Part shown: positions 1 to 13,564 of the stretch, in pieces
How positions within the stretch are numbered: position 1 is the first letter of the stretch
Layout of the letters: each line of letters opens with the position of its first letter
NCBI GenBank assembly: GCA_963678705.1
Contig: OY783209.1
Location: forward strand, 11,532,001-11,596,000
Direction of reading: 5' to 3'
Source of the DNA: Panorpa germanica
Taxonomy: Eukaryota; Arthropoda; Insecta; Mecoptera; Panorpidae
DNA: 64,000 bases
The notes under the pieces: generated by a model
What the model was told of the DNA's origin: nothing
What the model saw: only the letters and a program-made list of their open reading frames with translations
Databases searched by the model: none
Made by a program: the position numbers and the translations under genes

Positions 1-1618
1 ACACTGCTCAGGGCAACGAACACTTCAAGGCCAATTCATTCCATTTATAACAATTTCATTTCAAATATACATTCCAATACCCTTTTTTTTAAATGTTTAA
101 ATTTTTTTAACATGCTAATTTAATATATGGCGAAACTGGTTGCCGATTGATTATGTCATGACTCATTAATTCTTTGGAGATACACCGAAATAGAAATTAA
201 TAGATAATTGGTAATAATACCGCTAATTACTAATTGAAATTGAGTTTTGAATTTTATGTAATAATAAATTATTTCACAGAAGCGTTCGTAGAAGCCTCTC
301 CCCCCCTCCACGCAATGTTAACGTCAACGACAATTAAATTTTAACCTTCACAATTAGTTGACATCATAATTTTCGTGGTAATGTTTTTAGGTCGTTAAAC
401 AAATGTTGGATTTTGCATTTATCTTTTGTAACTTCTGATCTAATTTTAGAAAACACAAGTACGAAGAAGTTAAACTTTTAGTCAGCTGGTGAAGAAAACT
501 TGTTGCGAGATTCTGATTTTAAGACAAATACTCGTATAAAACAATAAACACTTTTAATAACTTTAAGTATCATTCCCACTCACTGCTTTAATTTAATTTT
601 GTATTTTGTATTAAATTTAAATTGTTTACCATATTGCAATACGCGTAGTCATTCACAGTACCATTTTTAATTTAAATTATTTTTTAAGTTTTCTTAGTTT
701 TTTTAAAACCTTACAAGGTCCAATGTCTTAAATTAAAAATATTAAATTAAGAAAAACTATATTATATTATAACCTCCAAAATGTGACAATCTGTCAAAAT
801 GCAGTAGGATTTACTTTTAAAAGAAGTTTAATGTCAGTTTTTGAAAAATATAGAAGTGAAAACAATTTCTTTGACTAATTGTTATTAAAAATAACAATTT
901 TAATTATTTCACATTTAATTTTGTCGAACTGTCAAAATGTATATTACTAACGATACATAGGCATCTACTAAATTAACTAAACTTAAATTAAAACACGAAT
1001 GTGAAAAGGAATGCTTAAACGAAAACCTGAAATGTAGATTACAATATTAAATAAAAACAGTAAATTACATATCAAAACAGTGAGTGGGAATGAGGCTTTA
1101 TTCTCTAACTAGATATATTTCAGTTAAGTGTTTTATAAAATGTGTTATTCATTTTAAATTAGTTAACACGTTTCGATGCGTTGATAAATAAATTGATTCT
1201 GTCAAGTAACTATTTGTTTAAACATTTTTTCAAGCTTCCATATTGACTGGATGCCAAAATGTTTATATAAAAAATTATTGCATAATTATAATTAGACTGT
1301 TCATAGAGTATGTAAACCGGAGCCGACACAGTATATTAAGAGGGCCTGATTGCAAATAACGTGTCATTATTACACACTTTTAATTATTTAGAATTCCGAA
1401 AAGATTGAAATATTATTAATAATTTTTAGATAACTGTGGATAATAAGAATATTCGGTTATTTAGAGTATGTCTCGATTTTTTAAAAAAAATATTAGATGA
1501 CTGTTTTAAGACAGAAAACACAAATGCGTTATTGAATTAATTGAAATTTCCATAATATTGTTCTTCTGTAACAATATGCATTTGAGCAAAGTAAATAATT
1601 TTCTACGAAATTGATCCA
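1..1618. other. AT-rich stretch with no recognised gene
   Basis: I see no open frame of useful length, no splice-bounded coding exon and no RNA gene here. The sequence is AT-rich with many short A and T runs. It could be intergenic or part of a long intron of a gene outside the window. Confidence 0.5.
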
Positions 1619-2256
1619 ATGGGCTTGTGTCCTCATTTTTTAATGGTCGATTTTTCAATTGTAGATTGAAATTGATGTTAATAAATGTGTATTGACGTGC
1701 CTATTTTATTAAATATCTAAATATAGACGGAGATATAACAATTAAAAGTTTGAATTGTAGTTTCAGCGCTAGAAATGGTCGGCCATATTTGTATGACGTG
1801 AAATGCATTTTATCGTCAGGTATTTGTTGAGTAGGTCAGTGCTGTGGTAATGTTTTGTAGCTGTTGGTAATCGAAATAATCAAGTCAAATCAAAGAATAA
1901 TAAGTTTTTATTTTATTTAACCCTGCTAAGGCAGACATAATATTGAAATTTGAGTGTTCCTTGAAATAGCTGTAAATAATATTTGATATTTTGATATATA
2001 AATACATATAGCAGAGATTTATAAGCTGTAAGGTTGGTAACCTTACACAAGGATTGTGATGTCACATGCACTTGGAATGTGTACAACGTTGAATCCTTTT
2101 AATAACTAAAGAGACAAAATGACTTTTTTAATTGTTAATACCTCTTAACATATAAGGAGTTATTAAAAAATAATTGAACATTTGAGGTTCTAGTAACCCA
2201 CTTTATCAATATATAGTACACTTTTATAGAAATTAAGACATAGGACACAAGCCCAT
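1619..2256 (+). mobile_element. TA-flanked MITE, family 'GGGCTTGTGTCC', copy 1
   Basis: Non-coding element of about 640 bp bounded by the inverted ends ATGGGCTTGTGTCC and GGACACAAGCCCAT. The right side is followed by TA; the left flank reads CA, probably a decayed TA. The interior matches other copies at 17,831-18,437 (inverted), 25,848-26,442 plus 33,859-33,905, and 54,109-54,737. Shared landmarks are the TTATTTAACCCTGCTAAGGC segment and the ATAAGGAGTTATTAAAAAAT segment. TA duplication plus terminal inverted repeats suggests a non-autonomous Tc1/mariner-type element; that assignment is inferred. It has no coding capacity. Confidence 0.75.
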
Positions 2257-5200
2257 TATTAATTTCTTTTAGAAAGAAATAGAATTAAATGGTTGTGTTA
2301 CAGGGTTGCCAGATGTTAAGTATTACCACTGGATATTATTCAATGTGGACATACTACAATACTTCTTAATTATACTTCTTAGTATGAATTACAACTACTA
2401 TGAGAACGTACAATAAAATGAATTAAAGAAAATTCAAATTAAAACGCAAAAGAATAATAAATAGATGAAAAATAAATATATGTTTAACACAGACGATAAT
2501 TATTTGTTAGGTTGGGAATCGTTCTCTCACACACAGAGAGAATTTGGCATCTGTTATTTGAATTCGTATGCATATTTTTTTATAAATAAATATACATATA
2601 TACATGAAGCTACATACATATGTATAAAATAGAGCTAATATTGACGCTATAATATATATTATGTATCATTTTTATTTTTAAATGTTCTCCGAAACTGACC
2701 TTGTTCAACGATTTGAATGTCAAGGGTAATCAACTTTTAAAAAAAAAATAAACTAAAACAATTGTAAATAATTTAAAATAATTTAACTTCTGTGTTGTAT
2801 CTACAATTGACGTATTACTTGTTGTTGTTTACGCAAAAATACTACAAAAGTTTGTAAAAACAGAATTCTTTAGAATTATAGTATCCTAATTAAAATTAAT
2901 ATAAGATGACAATACAATCACATTTTGAAAAGATTGATAAAAATAATATCAACTTGTTTTGTCTGTGATTTATTGTAAATAAATAAATATATAAATGTTA
3001 CCGATATCTTCAAAACTTTAACACTTTGTATAAGTGCATTAACATCTTCTATTGAATGAATATAAGTAGGTAAATAGTATAAAAATACGTGTACAAATAA
3101 TAAAGACTTATTTGACTTTAAGATTGACTTCGATGGACTTAACACCCTGTTCATATAACCCAGATATGTGCTCATAATATCTAAAGTGTTAGTGCCAAGG
3201 TTTAGTTGCGTCACACAATGTTGCCACATATAAATTTAAACTTATTAACATCTACTAATGAGAAATATAGTATATATTATATATATATAGTATACAGTAA
3301 ACAAATAATCATACGAATATTACTATTAAAATTTGTGGATTTCTTTTTACTGCAAAGTCATTCATTAAATCGTTGAATCTAGTATTACTATTTAGTATTT
3401 TAAATTCATATTTAATATATATAATGTATAGTATATATCATACGAATATCACTAGATTGTGATAACGTGTTATCTAAAATAAATAGTGTGAAATTAGTGT
3501 ACTAGTGTTCGTAGAATAAATAGTATAACAGCCTTCATAAGGACAGACAGCATTCGCTTAAAGACTCATTCTCACTCACTCCTGTACAAACTGAAATGTG
3601 GAACCATACTAATTTTAGAAACGCCTGATCTACAATCATTGTTGTAAAACACCATGTTGTATTACACCAATAAGAAAATTAATAAAGACACTTATTAAAA
3701 TGTATATTTAAAACTCATCAATTAATTTAAAACTGTTTTTAACTAGAAACAAAAAGTCATTAGCAGAATAATCTAGGACGATGAAATCAAGCGGCTGAAA
3801 AAGGTTTCTCCTTTATGCGATAAATTTGTGTTAAAATCTAAACGGTCACGAGTATTTCAAACCCGTGCAGTGTTGCTATACCGTACCCCTTTCCTCTCTG
3901 ACCAAGATCAGAAGGTACAGCGTGAAGGAAGAGCACGGGGTGACGTAAGAGGGGAGGCTACCTACCCGCAGCCAAGTAACTGTATAAACAGAATTATTTA
4001 ACGTGTCTGAACAAGGCGATACCATCGTGGGAGCATGCTAGGGAGGCGGAGGGAAGAGAGGAATGAAAGCTTAATGTTTATTTGTCATTAATATACCGTA
4101 CTTAATTTATGTGACGTGCATACATTAAAAATTAACTTTCCCTAACTATTTGACGATCAATTTTGTATTTTAATTGCAAATAAAGAGTTCATTTCGATTT
4201 AAACGGGGTTGTGAATCATAAAGGTGGACCATTTTATTCATTTTTAATTTATCACATGATATTAACAATTAAAATAGTCATTTTTGTCCCTTGTTATGCA
4301 ACAGAATACGAAAGAGATGACATACTTATACGATGAATACGTCAAATGTTATTTGCAGCTGCCTCGAGCAACATATAAAGTTTTTATAATACAATATTTG
4401 TAAACAATATAAAATATAATAGATACGCTCTTTCACTATGCACTATGACATAAAAAATAAAAATCAAAGTTCAAATTGTAAATAGCTATAAAATAGATAA
4501 CGTAAGGTTTAAGATTAAGAGAAAGTAAACAACCGAAAGAGATATATTTTCATACAATAGTTCAGTGTAAAATCTATAAATATAACACCGCTCTGTTTAT
4601 TATATTACGTATGTTTTTTAATTGGTAGAATTCCAATGGCGAATCATCCAATTCTAAGATTATTTGTTTTTTATTTTCTATATTTATTTATATATTTTCT
4701 TTGAATACATTTTTATCAGGTTTGCAATGTTTTTGTCCAACCAAGTAAATTATAATCAAATGTATAAATATTTATTATTTAATATTTTATAAATGTTTAT
4801 TATTATTGATTGTATTTTAAAAACTGACATAACATACAACTGAGAAATATTACTACAAAAAGTTTTTAAAATTGTGAAAGCTAAATCAAATATAAACGTA
4901 TATGTATTCTACATTATAAACTAATACATGCACATGCTGTATGTGTGATAAAAAGATAGCTGTGAACGAAGTTAACTTCACAACTTTCGTAAAAATGTAG
5001 AAACTTTCCAAACTGAAACTCCGCAACGTATGTAATTAATAACAAACTTTTTAAAAAGTTGAACAACGTGTGTAATGCTACAATTTGTAAATATGATACC
5101 GATATATGAATATATCTTGGTCAAGGCCGTTCTACAAAAATATGTGTTAATAATGCAACAAGATGTTATTATAAAATACGCGACAGTTATTTATTTACTT

Positions 5201-5438
5201 AATATTGCGTAACGCAGTTTTATATTTGCGCTTACGGTTATCTGCACGAATTAAGAAAATATCTTGATTAAAATATGAAATACTTTTCCTCAATTTAGGA
5301 ATTCATTTGTAAAGAATTCCCAAGAAGATGTATTTCTGTCCACATCAGTTAATTAAAATTGCAGCATCCCCATTACTCGATGAATCGATGCTGCGATTCA
5401 TTTAGATGCATTTCATTTAGATTATTATATATGATCAC
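2257..5438. other. Non-coding stretch with a GC-richer patch
   Basis: Mostly AT-rich with no supportable exon; the short open frames here lack coding character and splice context. A GC-richer patch at about 3,885-4,070 stands out against its surroundings, but I could not assign it to a gene, RNA or repeat. Confidence 0.45.
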
Positions 5439-5760
5439 CAGGGGCGGCAGCACTTGTTCTTTGTATAATTTATGTAAATTGTAAGTACTGTAGTTTTGAT
5501 GATAATTGACGAGAAATAAAATTTTATATTGCAAGTGTTATTAAAGTTAACAAGCACAAAGATGACAAATATTGGTGATGATAAACTAAAGTACTTGAAT
5601 GCCTTAAAAGATATACGCAGTAATTGTAGTGGAATTTCTAAAGAGCGTGGCGCGAGATTAAAATACATATATAGTAATGAATTTTTCTACTTGGGTTGTA
5701 GCGCGAGAATGCGAGGCCCCGGGTAGTTGCCCTGCTTGTCACCCCCTAAGGCCGCCTCTG
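5439..5760 (+). mobile_element. Decayed hAT-like element remnant
   Basis: The left edge begins CAGGGGCGGC and the right edge ends GCCGCCTCTG, imperfect inverted ends of the type seen in hAT elements. A second GGCCGCCTCTG follows at about 5,772-5,782. I found no matching 8-bp target duplication, so one end is probably lost or rearranged. A 65-codon open frame inside (5,529-5,726) runs from ATG to the GC-rich end. It may be a scrap of a transposon-encoded protein, but I do not recognise a domain. Confidence 0.45.
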
Positions 5761-6041
5761 ACAAGTGACCAGGCCGCCTCTGACCGGCTTTATAATTACA
5801 GACAAACAATTGTATGTTATTTAAATGATTTATTAATTGTTTTCTACAGATCATCAACTGATATCATTAAATATGTATACAGATGGCTGTATCTATTATG
5901 ACCTTACGCACCTCGATAAGAATGACATTGACCTAACTCAACAACAACACTTAGTGCAAAGTAACAATAATAAAGATTAGTAGGCGGGGACTTAACCTCA
6001 GAGACTCAATTCTAACCGGTGTAAATTCATCTAAACTTACA

Positions 6042-7028
6042 CAGTGCCGTAGCTAGGTAACCAAGGGCCCCGGTGCAAAAAAAAAAATCTGGGCCCCTAA
6101 CTAAACTGTTTAGGTTTTTCAAGTCAGATATAAATATATATGTATAAATACTTTAAAGGTACAAAGCTATTAGTTTATCATCAGCTCTTTACCATACACT
6201 GCATAGCGCAGCAAAACTACTTACTACATGTATGTGTATGTGTGTCTCGTGTGAGCTTTAGTGATCGCCTAGGTGAAGAGTTTAGGAATGTATACTTGGA
6301 TTTATATTAATGGTATTAATCAATGTATGTATGTAAAACATTTATTATACATAAAACATTAATAGTATATTACACACTAAAGGAAGAAAGTAAGACATTT
6401 CAACCCGCGTGTAAAACTGACCCCTATCCGAAGGCAAGGGTGGCAAACACGCGGACTGGAATATCCTACTTTCTTCACTAGCGGGTATACTTTTTTGCAC
6501 CAAATTATGTGCACTTATGTCACTCCTTCTATCTTATCCAGATCAATTAATATGATGTTTTAATAGTAGATCAAAGGAAATAAACATCTGCCTTTTCTGT
6601 ATATTGTTAGCGATATTACGCTCTAAGACTCTAAGTACAATCCTGCAGCTACTTTTGTTTCAGCTTAATCTCAACATAAATAACTCTACAATGCGTACCT
6701 CTGCCTGAGAGAATTACGTAATAGACTTAGACCCTTGCCTGGTCCATGCTTCCCCCCCACCCTTATGTTCAGCGATAAATTTGTACATAAGTGAGTATGA
6801 AATACACTCTCAATAAAAAAAAATCATTCCTATTTAGAATTTTTGTTATTGTTTATGTTTTTGTTATGAAAGTTTTGTATGTATTGTCAGGAATAACTAT
6901 TTACTAAGAGTATTACTTCACTGTGAAACCGTTAAAATATAAATTTAAGTTATAAAAGTCCAAGGGCCCCCTGAGCTTGGGGGCCCCGGTGCACTGCACC
7001 AACTCGCCCATACCTAGCTACGCCAGTG
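6042..7028. mobile_element. Non-autonomous hAT-type transposon, 987 bp
   Basis: The left end reads CAGTGCCGTAGCTAGGTA and the right end is its near-perfect inverse, TACCTAGCTACGCCAGTG. An exact 8-bp target duplication AACTTACA lies at 6,034-6,041 and 7,029-7,036. CAGTG ends with an 8-bp duplication are diagnostic for the hAT superfamily. The subterminal parts carry a second inverted match around GGGCCCCGGTGC. No transposase frame is visible, so this is a deletion derivative that needed a transposase supplied in trans. Confidence 0.9.
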
Positions 7029-7036
7029 AACTTACA

Positions 7037-10000
7037 CAATATCTAATGACCACAAAACAAAATATGTAACATTTAGATATTTTATTGCAAAGCAAAAATA
7101 TGTGAGAACGTGTTTTATTATTAATTTATCCTAAAACTTTGTGATGTTTTGTTGCACATCTATACGTAGCTTTATTTATTTTAACTTCACAATAAAGTAT
7201 CATTTTTACGAGCTCTTTCATTCCGATCTTTCACTCATGATTCTTTATGGATTCTCCTAAATAACGGGAAATATTTTATATACTTTATCTTAATAATTAA
7301 ATTAAGAATTTTCTTTGCGGAAATAATTTTGTTTTCTCTTTCAAATACGAATATAATGATATACGAGCCAAGTCAACTGTTGAAGTTTTAATTGGTTTTC
7401 AAAATTTAATAACATGTTGAAAGGTTAATTAATTATGTTACGCCCTTTTGTGTAATTATCAGAGTTTTATCATCGACGTGCAATAGACAATATTTGTAGT
7501 GACAAGTAATATTATGTAATCCGCGCTTTCTCTTACCGATTACAAATAAGATTATGTGATAAAAACTGCGCACTTGTAATTAACAGATTGCAGAAAACAG
7601 GTCTTTGACTTAATTTTATCTAACGTTGAACTGTTTCCGATATTAATTTTTTATTATTAATATTATGACAACAATATCGTATTAATTCTAAACTAAAATC
7701 AAAAAGTAAAGCGCTGGTCCGACAGGTATAATGATCTCGATCACTGTGCGTCACAGGTGTTTAAGCAAATGCAATATTTGTAATGTTGTTAACGTTATTT
7801 GGACCCATGAATACATCCAGTGCATCGCTGTGACTTAAATACGGCACTTAACATGACATCATGCACGCGAACAGAAGTGCCTATTCTCAGAATGCTGATA
7901 CAGTGACTTCGACCAACAAATACGCACTTACACATGGCTGAGGACAACTGCTTGACACAGATCGGTTAAGAAATACACATTCGATTGGAATTGATTATTA
8001 ATAAATGATTTTTAATTGAGCGAGCACAAAAATTTCCAAAGCTATCTTAAAACATGTACTAACATTAAAAGGCATATTTAAAAAGTCGCAAAAATTAAAG
8101 GGACTAGCTCTACGTCATTTTTAAAGACCAATGATGACGTCACACTTTGCAATAATGTGTTAGATGCAGTATTAAAAAAAAGTCTTACCTTAAAAACTGC
8201 CGCAGCAAGTAATAGCACTAATTCGATAAACAATTGTTTCACTTTGCTTTGAGTATATTTATATTTATTATATATTAATTATAGTTTGCTTGTTATAAAC
8301 AAATAATTGCAATAATAACTTTGATATTAAATAAACGATAATTATATTTTATTATGATTAGTATTTTGAAGCACCACTATAAATATTTAAAAACACCAAT
8401 TGCACACTTATTAATTGCGATAATTAAAAACCACTTATTAATTATAGAACTACACTGAACACATGTTTTTTGAAGCTATTTTTCTACTACACATTGAGAT
8501 AATATGAACCCCACATTTATCGAACTTAATTTCACTAATTTTATAATTATTTATGATATATTTAGAAACACTAGTTATAATATTAAAAACCTCAATTACA
8601 GTCAATGTTTAATGTTAATTGAAATTTATAAACAACACTTTTTTTTAATCATTTTTTTTATTTGATAAATTTCGTTTAAACATCCGTTGTATTTAAACAC
8701 TGGTACGTCCTATGTGACCGGTTATCGATCTGACAACACCGCCGCTGTGAGCTGAAACAAAGGAAACAATTTATTTATTTTTGTATTTTATTTTTTATGT
8801 TAATATGAACGTAAACTATTAAAGTTATGACATTTGTTGTTTGTTGACAATGCAAATTGAATGCTGGCTGATTTTCTTTTAAATTTGTAATAAAATGCTT
8901 TCAAATATTAACATTATTGTTATAATAAAATGTGATTAACATAACAATCAGTTATATGTTTTAATTCCTCGGTTATACACAGTTAAGTTATGGCACAATT
9001 GATGATGTCTATCTGAACATCAGATGTTCAGTTATTTTTAATTGGGCAACATTTTTATAGAACAGTCATGCCGAACCTTATATGAACGTGCTGAAAATAT
9101 GCAAATATGAGGTCCGACTATTAAATAACAAGACCGACAGCTGTTTAGTCGCTTCTGTAAACAAATCAGTGTAGCTAAATGCGAACAATGAAATATATAA
9201 TACAGCTGCAGGTTTCCTATCCCTGATCTACACAATAAATATGAAATAAATGTGGGTTTAGCTTGGTATGTTTTTCTATGAATTGTTAAATATTTTGTTA
9301 AATGAATTGTTAAATTAAACATTTAGCCCGGTCAAGATAGACATTTGAAATAACAAAAATTGCCGGAGAGCCAAATATTGGTGGAGAGCTAGGGTTTACC
9401 ATAACAAATAAAGTTTTAAAAATCCCCATCGATTCTATGTGTGTTTTAAAAGTTATTCGGGGTCAAAGGTTTTTTGGATTTTTCTCGAAAACGGTAAGTT
9501 TTATCAAAAAAAACCTCAAACCAAATTTGTAGATCTTAAAATTCTCTACAAAAATAGTCCTTATAATTTTTTTCCGAAGAGTTACCATTCCTGAGATATC
9601 GCGGTTCTAAGAGTCACATTATACATGATATGCATACATTTCCAAGCCACCTGTGAGGTTGTGTACTAAAAAAAAATTACTTGCATTGATAAATACCGAT
9701 ACTTAACTTTTGTAAAAAATACGCGAAACAAGAAACAAGTACAACTATCATGTCTTCGTCCAACTATTTCATTTGACCATTATTTTAATGTTTAAATTGA
9801 CCAGATTAATTGTCAAATTAAACTTATATTATTAATACTAGTAGTAAAATAATAATTATCTATTAAAAATGTTTATCCTTCAAAAGTGCGGCTGAATATT
9901 AAGAACTGAAGTTTAAAGGGACACTAGTCTAGCTTACGTCATTTCTAATTATGACATGGTCCTTATAAATTATGTAACTGCAGTAGTCTAAACTGCGTCA

Positions 10001-10298
10001 CTACTAAACCGTGCGTAACAAAAATCTACTTGCGTAAACCGCTCACGTGATCTGACACTGCACGTGTCCAAGTCATCTTACCCCAATTGAAATGATTGAG
10101 AAAAAAACAGTTTTTAAATTATGCTGTCAGATGCAGACGAATCTATTGAAACAACTTACGTAGCTGTCTTATTTAGGTGAAGTACAAATATTTACACAAA
10201 AATATTTGAAGAAAACAAATTAATATTATAAGCATCTTTATTTAAAACATTGAAAAACAAACTTAGGTCTATGGGATTGTAATTTAAATGTGTTATTC
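7037..10298. other. Non-coding stretch, possible old repeats
   Basis: I find no gene. Segments near 8,090-8,150 and 9,905-9,960 share the words AAAGGGAC, CTAG and ACGTCATTT and may be ends of a diverged short transposon. The part from about 9,320 to 9,625 has the look of a dispersed repeat, but there is no second copy in this window to prove it. The minus-strand frame at 9,038-9,322 has no recognisable product. Confidence 0.4.
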
Positions 10299-10306
10299 AT
10301 TTATAC

Positions 10307-10687
10307 CAGTGCTCCGCAACCTTTTCTCACCTACGACACACCAAAATTTTTCCTAGAATTACGCGGCACACCAAAAGTTAAGATATATAGGTATTAAATT
10401 GATACAAAATTTTACAAAAATTTATAGTTTTTTATTTAGAAAGTATACATACATAATATGTATTACATATAACTATAACATATTTTTTTACGAAATTTTT
10501 AAATTTTACCGCAGTTTTGGAACATTTCCAGTGGAGAAATTTTCAAAACTCAGTCAAACCAATTAAAAAATAGCTATAAAACCAGTTAAAAATAGAAGCT
10601 AACTAAACTAATGTGATACCTGCGCTTGTTCAAATACATTGTAAAATACATTGAATTTGACCGCGGCACACCGGTTGCGGAGCACTG
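10307..10687. mobile_element. Short hAT-type MITE, 381 bp
   Basis: Perfect 15-bp inverted ends CAGTGCTCCGCAACC and GGTTGCGGAGCACTG flank 381 bp of non-coding DNA. An exact 8-bp target duplication ATTTATAC occupies 10,299-10,306 and 10,688-10,695. The words CGGCACACC and CACACCAAAA repeat near the ends. The intact ends and duplication suggest a fairly recent insertion or slow decay. Confidence 0.92.
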
Positions 10688-10695
10688 ATTTATAC

Positions 10696-12904
10696 AACAG
10701 AATTCTGTGCATCTGTGGAAATTAAAGAAAAGTTGGAACCTGCAATTGTTAATAAATTCTCTAAAACTGTAACTAATTACACATAATCTTTTAAAAAGAA
10801 CTCCTTAATATTTTTTACTAAACTGTATAGAATTTAAATACACATTATAGAATGAAATAGACATTCGACTCCATATAGGAAGTGACAAATATATTAGAAA
10901 TACAAATACAACGGCATATTTAATTCCTACGATAATAAATCGTGTGCTAAAAAATATAAATGCTATAATTATATTACGTTACAACTGACAATTTGTGCGG
11001 CAATAAGACAAGTTGCGTGACCATTGTAATTCTGTGTTGGTATTAGTACAGTATGGTATTAACTCGTGTGTTAGCGAAATGTAGGAGAAAATAAAGCTTC
11101 AATTTGCCTGACTAAGCAAGAAGCAGGGCTCGAATAGAAATTATAATTATCATTAAAAAAGCATCGACTATTTGAATATTTGATTTTGTAACATGCGTTT
11201 TTAAATTTATGGAAAGTAATCTCAATTACTTATTGTTTCTATGACGTATTAGGCATATCTAAAACATGCGGCAAAACTGAAATAAAATACCGATAGTTTT
11301 AAAAATGTATTGCAATCGAGTGCTAATAAAACCACCCTTAAAAAAAGTCAACAAGTCCATTATAGTAAAAGATGTATTATGGCTTGTACAAACTGGTGCG
11401 ACATAAACATGCGACATAAAACATTTGTTGTAATAAGTTTTACAATACATTCTGCCTTACATACATTTTACACATACATACAACCTTAAAACACAAGCGA
11501 TACTTATCTCAAACAATTAATGTGTTAGTATCAGAATATTATCACAAGTTAGTAGCAGTTATTTTTACAAACAGATGCTATTATCTTGAATTTATTAAAA
11601 GTAAGTTTTAATAAATATTTTATTATTCAAAAAGGCACGATACAGACATATCAAATAAAAACCAATTTTAAATATTGATAATATTTAAAAAGAAACACAC
11701 AATTTTAGACATGGAGGTTTAAAAAAACGTTTTAATAAAGTAGTCACGTAGACACAGTGTGTGCTATCGTTGTGTGAAGCAGGGGTTCCCAACCTACAGC
11801 AAAATCTATTGGTATTGATTAATAAAAAATGAAGGTTGAAATAAATATTGACTTTTAATTGAAAGGATCCTAACAAAGACAGTTCGCCACTGTGCAATCA
11901 AAAGAAGGAGTTCATTTATTAATAATTGTATGGACGACAACTACACCAGACCTATTTTAAAAAACAAAATCACCAAGCTTCTATTCAGAATAAGGTTGAT
12001 GTATCAACTTACCGCCACTGCACTTATTACGCCTAATATATGGATTTACCAACGTTACTTTTATTACCGTATTAATATTTTATTTAATGGCCACTCATCC
12101 CTTAAATTTGAGGAACAAGAGAAAAGCAATTGTTGCGTGAAAATTGTGTATACTGTTGGTATTATTTCAGATAAGTAACTGCCCTCATAATCAAATACAA
12201 AAAACATAAAGAGATAATGGAAATTCAGCATAAAACATGTTATTTTCATTGTATTCTAAAATCCAGTAAAAGCAGTGATTCCTGGTTACAATCTAAGGAC
12301 GGATTAGGAAGGAGGTTTCATGAATTTTTCACGTATTTATATCCCTTAAAGAAAACAAACGATGAAAGAAATTATTCTGTTTAACGGCTATATATTTTAT
12401 ACAAAATACATCTCAATAATATTTCATCATTTTCAGGGTATAGATAGACCCAGGATAAAATGTACAAAGAATCCCTTCTAGTGAAGAATTGTGGGAGTGG
12501 AGGAAGAAGGGGACTTGTTCTCAAGATAATAAGAATAGAGTGGGGAATGAGGAGCTAAAGATTCCCATTGGATGGAAGTTGGAGGAAAGTAGAAGAGGAC
12601 AAGGTTTGGGGAAAAGTCTGGAATTCTAAGTTCAACAACGAAGAGAAAAATAAATGTAGAGAGATTTGTATCGCGCTGTTATATTATAGACGGAGTGCGG
12701 AGTATGGAGTACATTCCATTCTGAGTGAAATTAAATAAAAAAAGGTAAGTTTATCAAAAAATAGAATCAAACAATTTTAAATTTGTTTGTTTCTTTATGT
12801 TTTCAAGAGATTGATTTATTTTCTTTTTAAAGTTTTTTATTTCTAAACAAAATTGTTGTTTACCAACATGCAATTATAGATGCATTTTAATTCTATACAT
12901 TTAC
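10696..12904. other. Non-coding stretch with one orphan hAT-like end and a purine-rich tract
   Basis: At about 11,780 the sequence CAGGGGTTCCCAACCTA looks like one end of a hAT element, but I found no partner end. From about 12,430 to 12,745 the plus strand is purine-rich and ends in AAATTAAATAAAAAAAGG, which resembles the 3' part of a 5'-truncated LINE similar in composition to those at 34,425 and 58,335. No reading frame is preserved. The rest is AT-rich without supportable exons. Confidence 0.35.
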
Positions 12905-13130
12905 CGAGTTGGGAATCGTATAATACAGAGCATATATTCCATAGAAACGCCGAGTATTACGAATCGCATTATACGAAAAACGCATCACTGTTTAAATTAT
13001 AATTTAATCATATATTTATTAATCACTTCGGATGAAATTTAGTTTTGTGTATATCTAAGTTTTCGCGTATCCATAAAAAAATTGAAGACCGCATTCTATG
13101 AGACCCGTGTTATACGAGGGGTAATTGTAT
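12905..13130 (-). mobile_element. Possible end of a pogo/Tigger-like element
   Basis: Read from 13,129 downward the sequence begins CAATTACCCCTCGTATAACA and continues with GC-containing words about ATAATGCG and CGTATAATG, a pattern typical of pogo/Tigger-type ends. A TA lies just outside. The opposite end and any transposase are missing, so this is a fragment at best. Confidence 0.3.
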
Positions 13131-13564
13131 TTTAAAATAATACATTTTTTATAATCTAATAGAAGTAGTAAGTATAATTTATAAGTATGTACACTCATAT
13201 TTTTAAATGAAATACTGCTCTACTACCTCTCATAAGTATATAGTCGTATAATTATAGGTATACTCGGTATTATACATTGCGTGATTCATTTTAGAAAAAC
13301 CTTTAAACTATTTATATAAATATGTATACTCATCGTAAAATAATAATTGAAAAAATATATTATTTATTTCAATTATTGTTTTATGAATTGAGTCTTTGCT
13401 TTAGTATAAAGGTAAGCGTCCTCAGGTCCATGAAACGCATTGAATTTATCGTATCATACAAGCATGATCGCTACACTCGGAGCTACAGTAACAACCTCTC
13501 TCTTTGCAGATAGAAGTTTATATTGTATTTTGTAAAAAAAAAAACACTTTGCTCGAGAAAATGA

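Noticed and set aside
11780..11797. Complete hAT element starting CAGGGGTTCCCAACC
   Set aside because: No inverted partner end or 8-bp duplication was found nearby.
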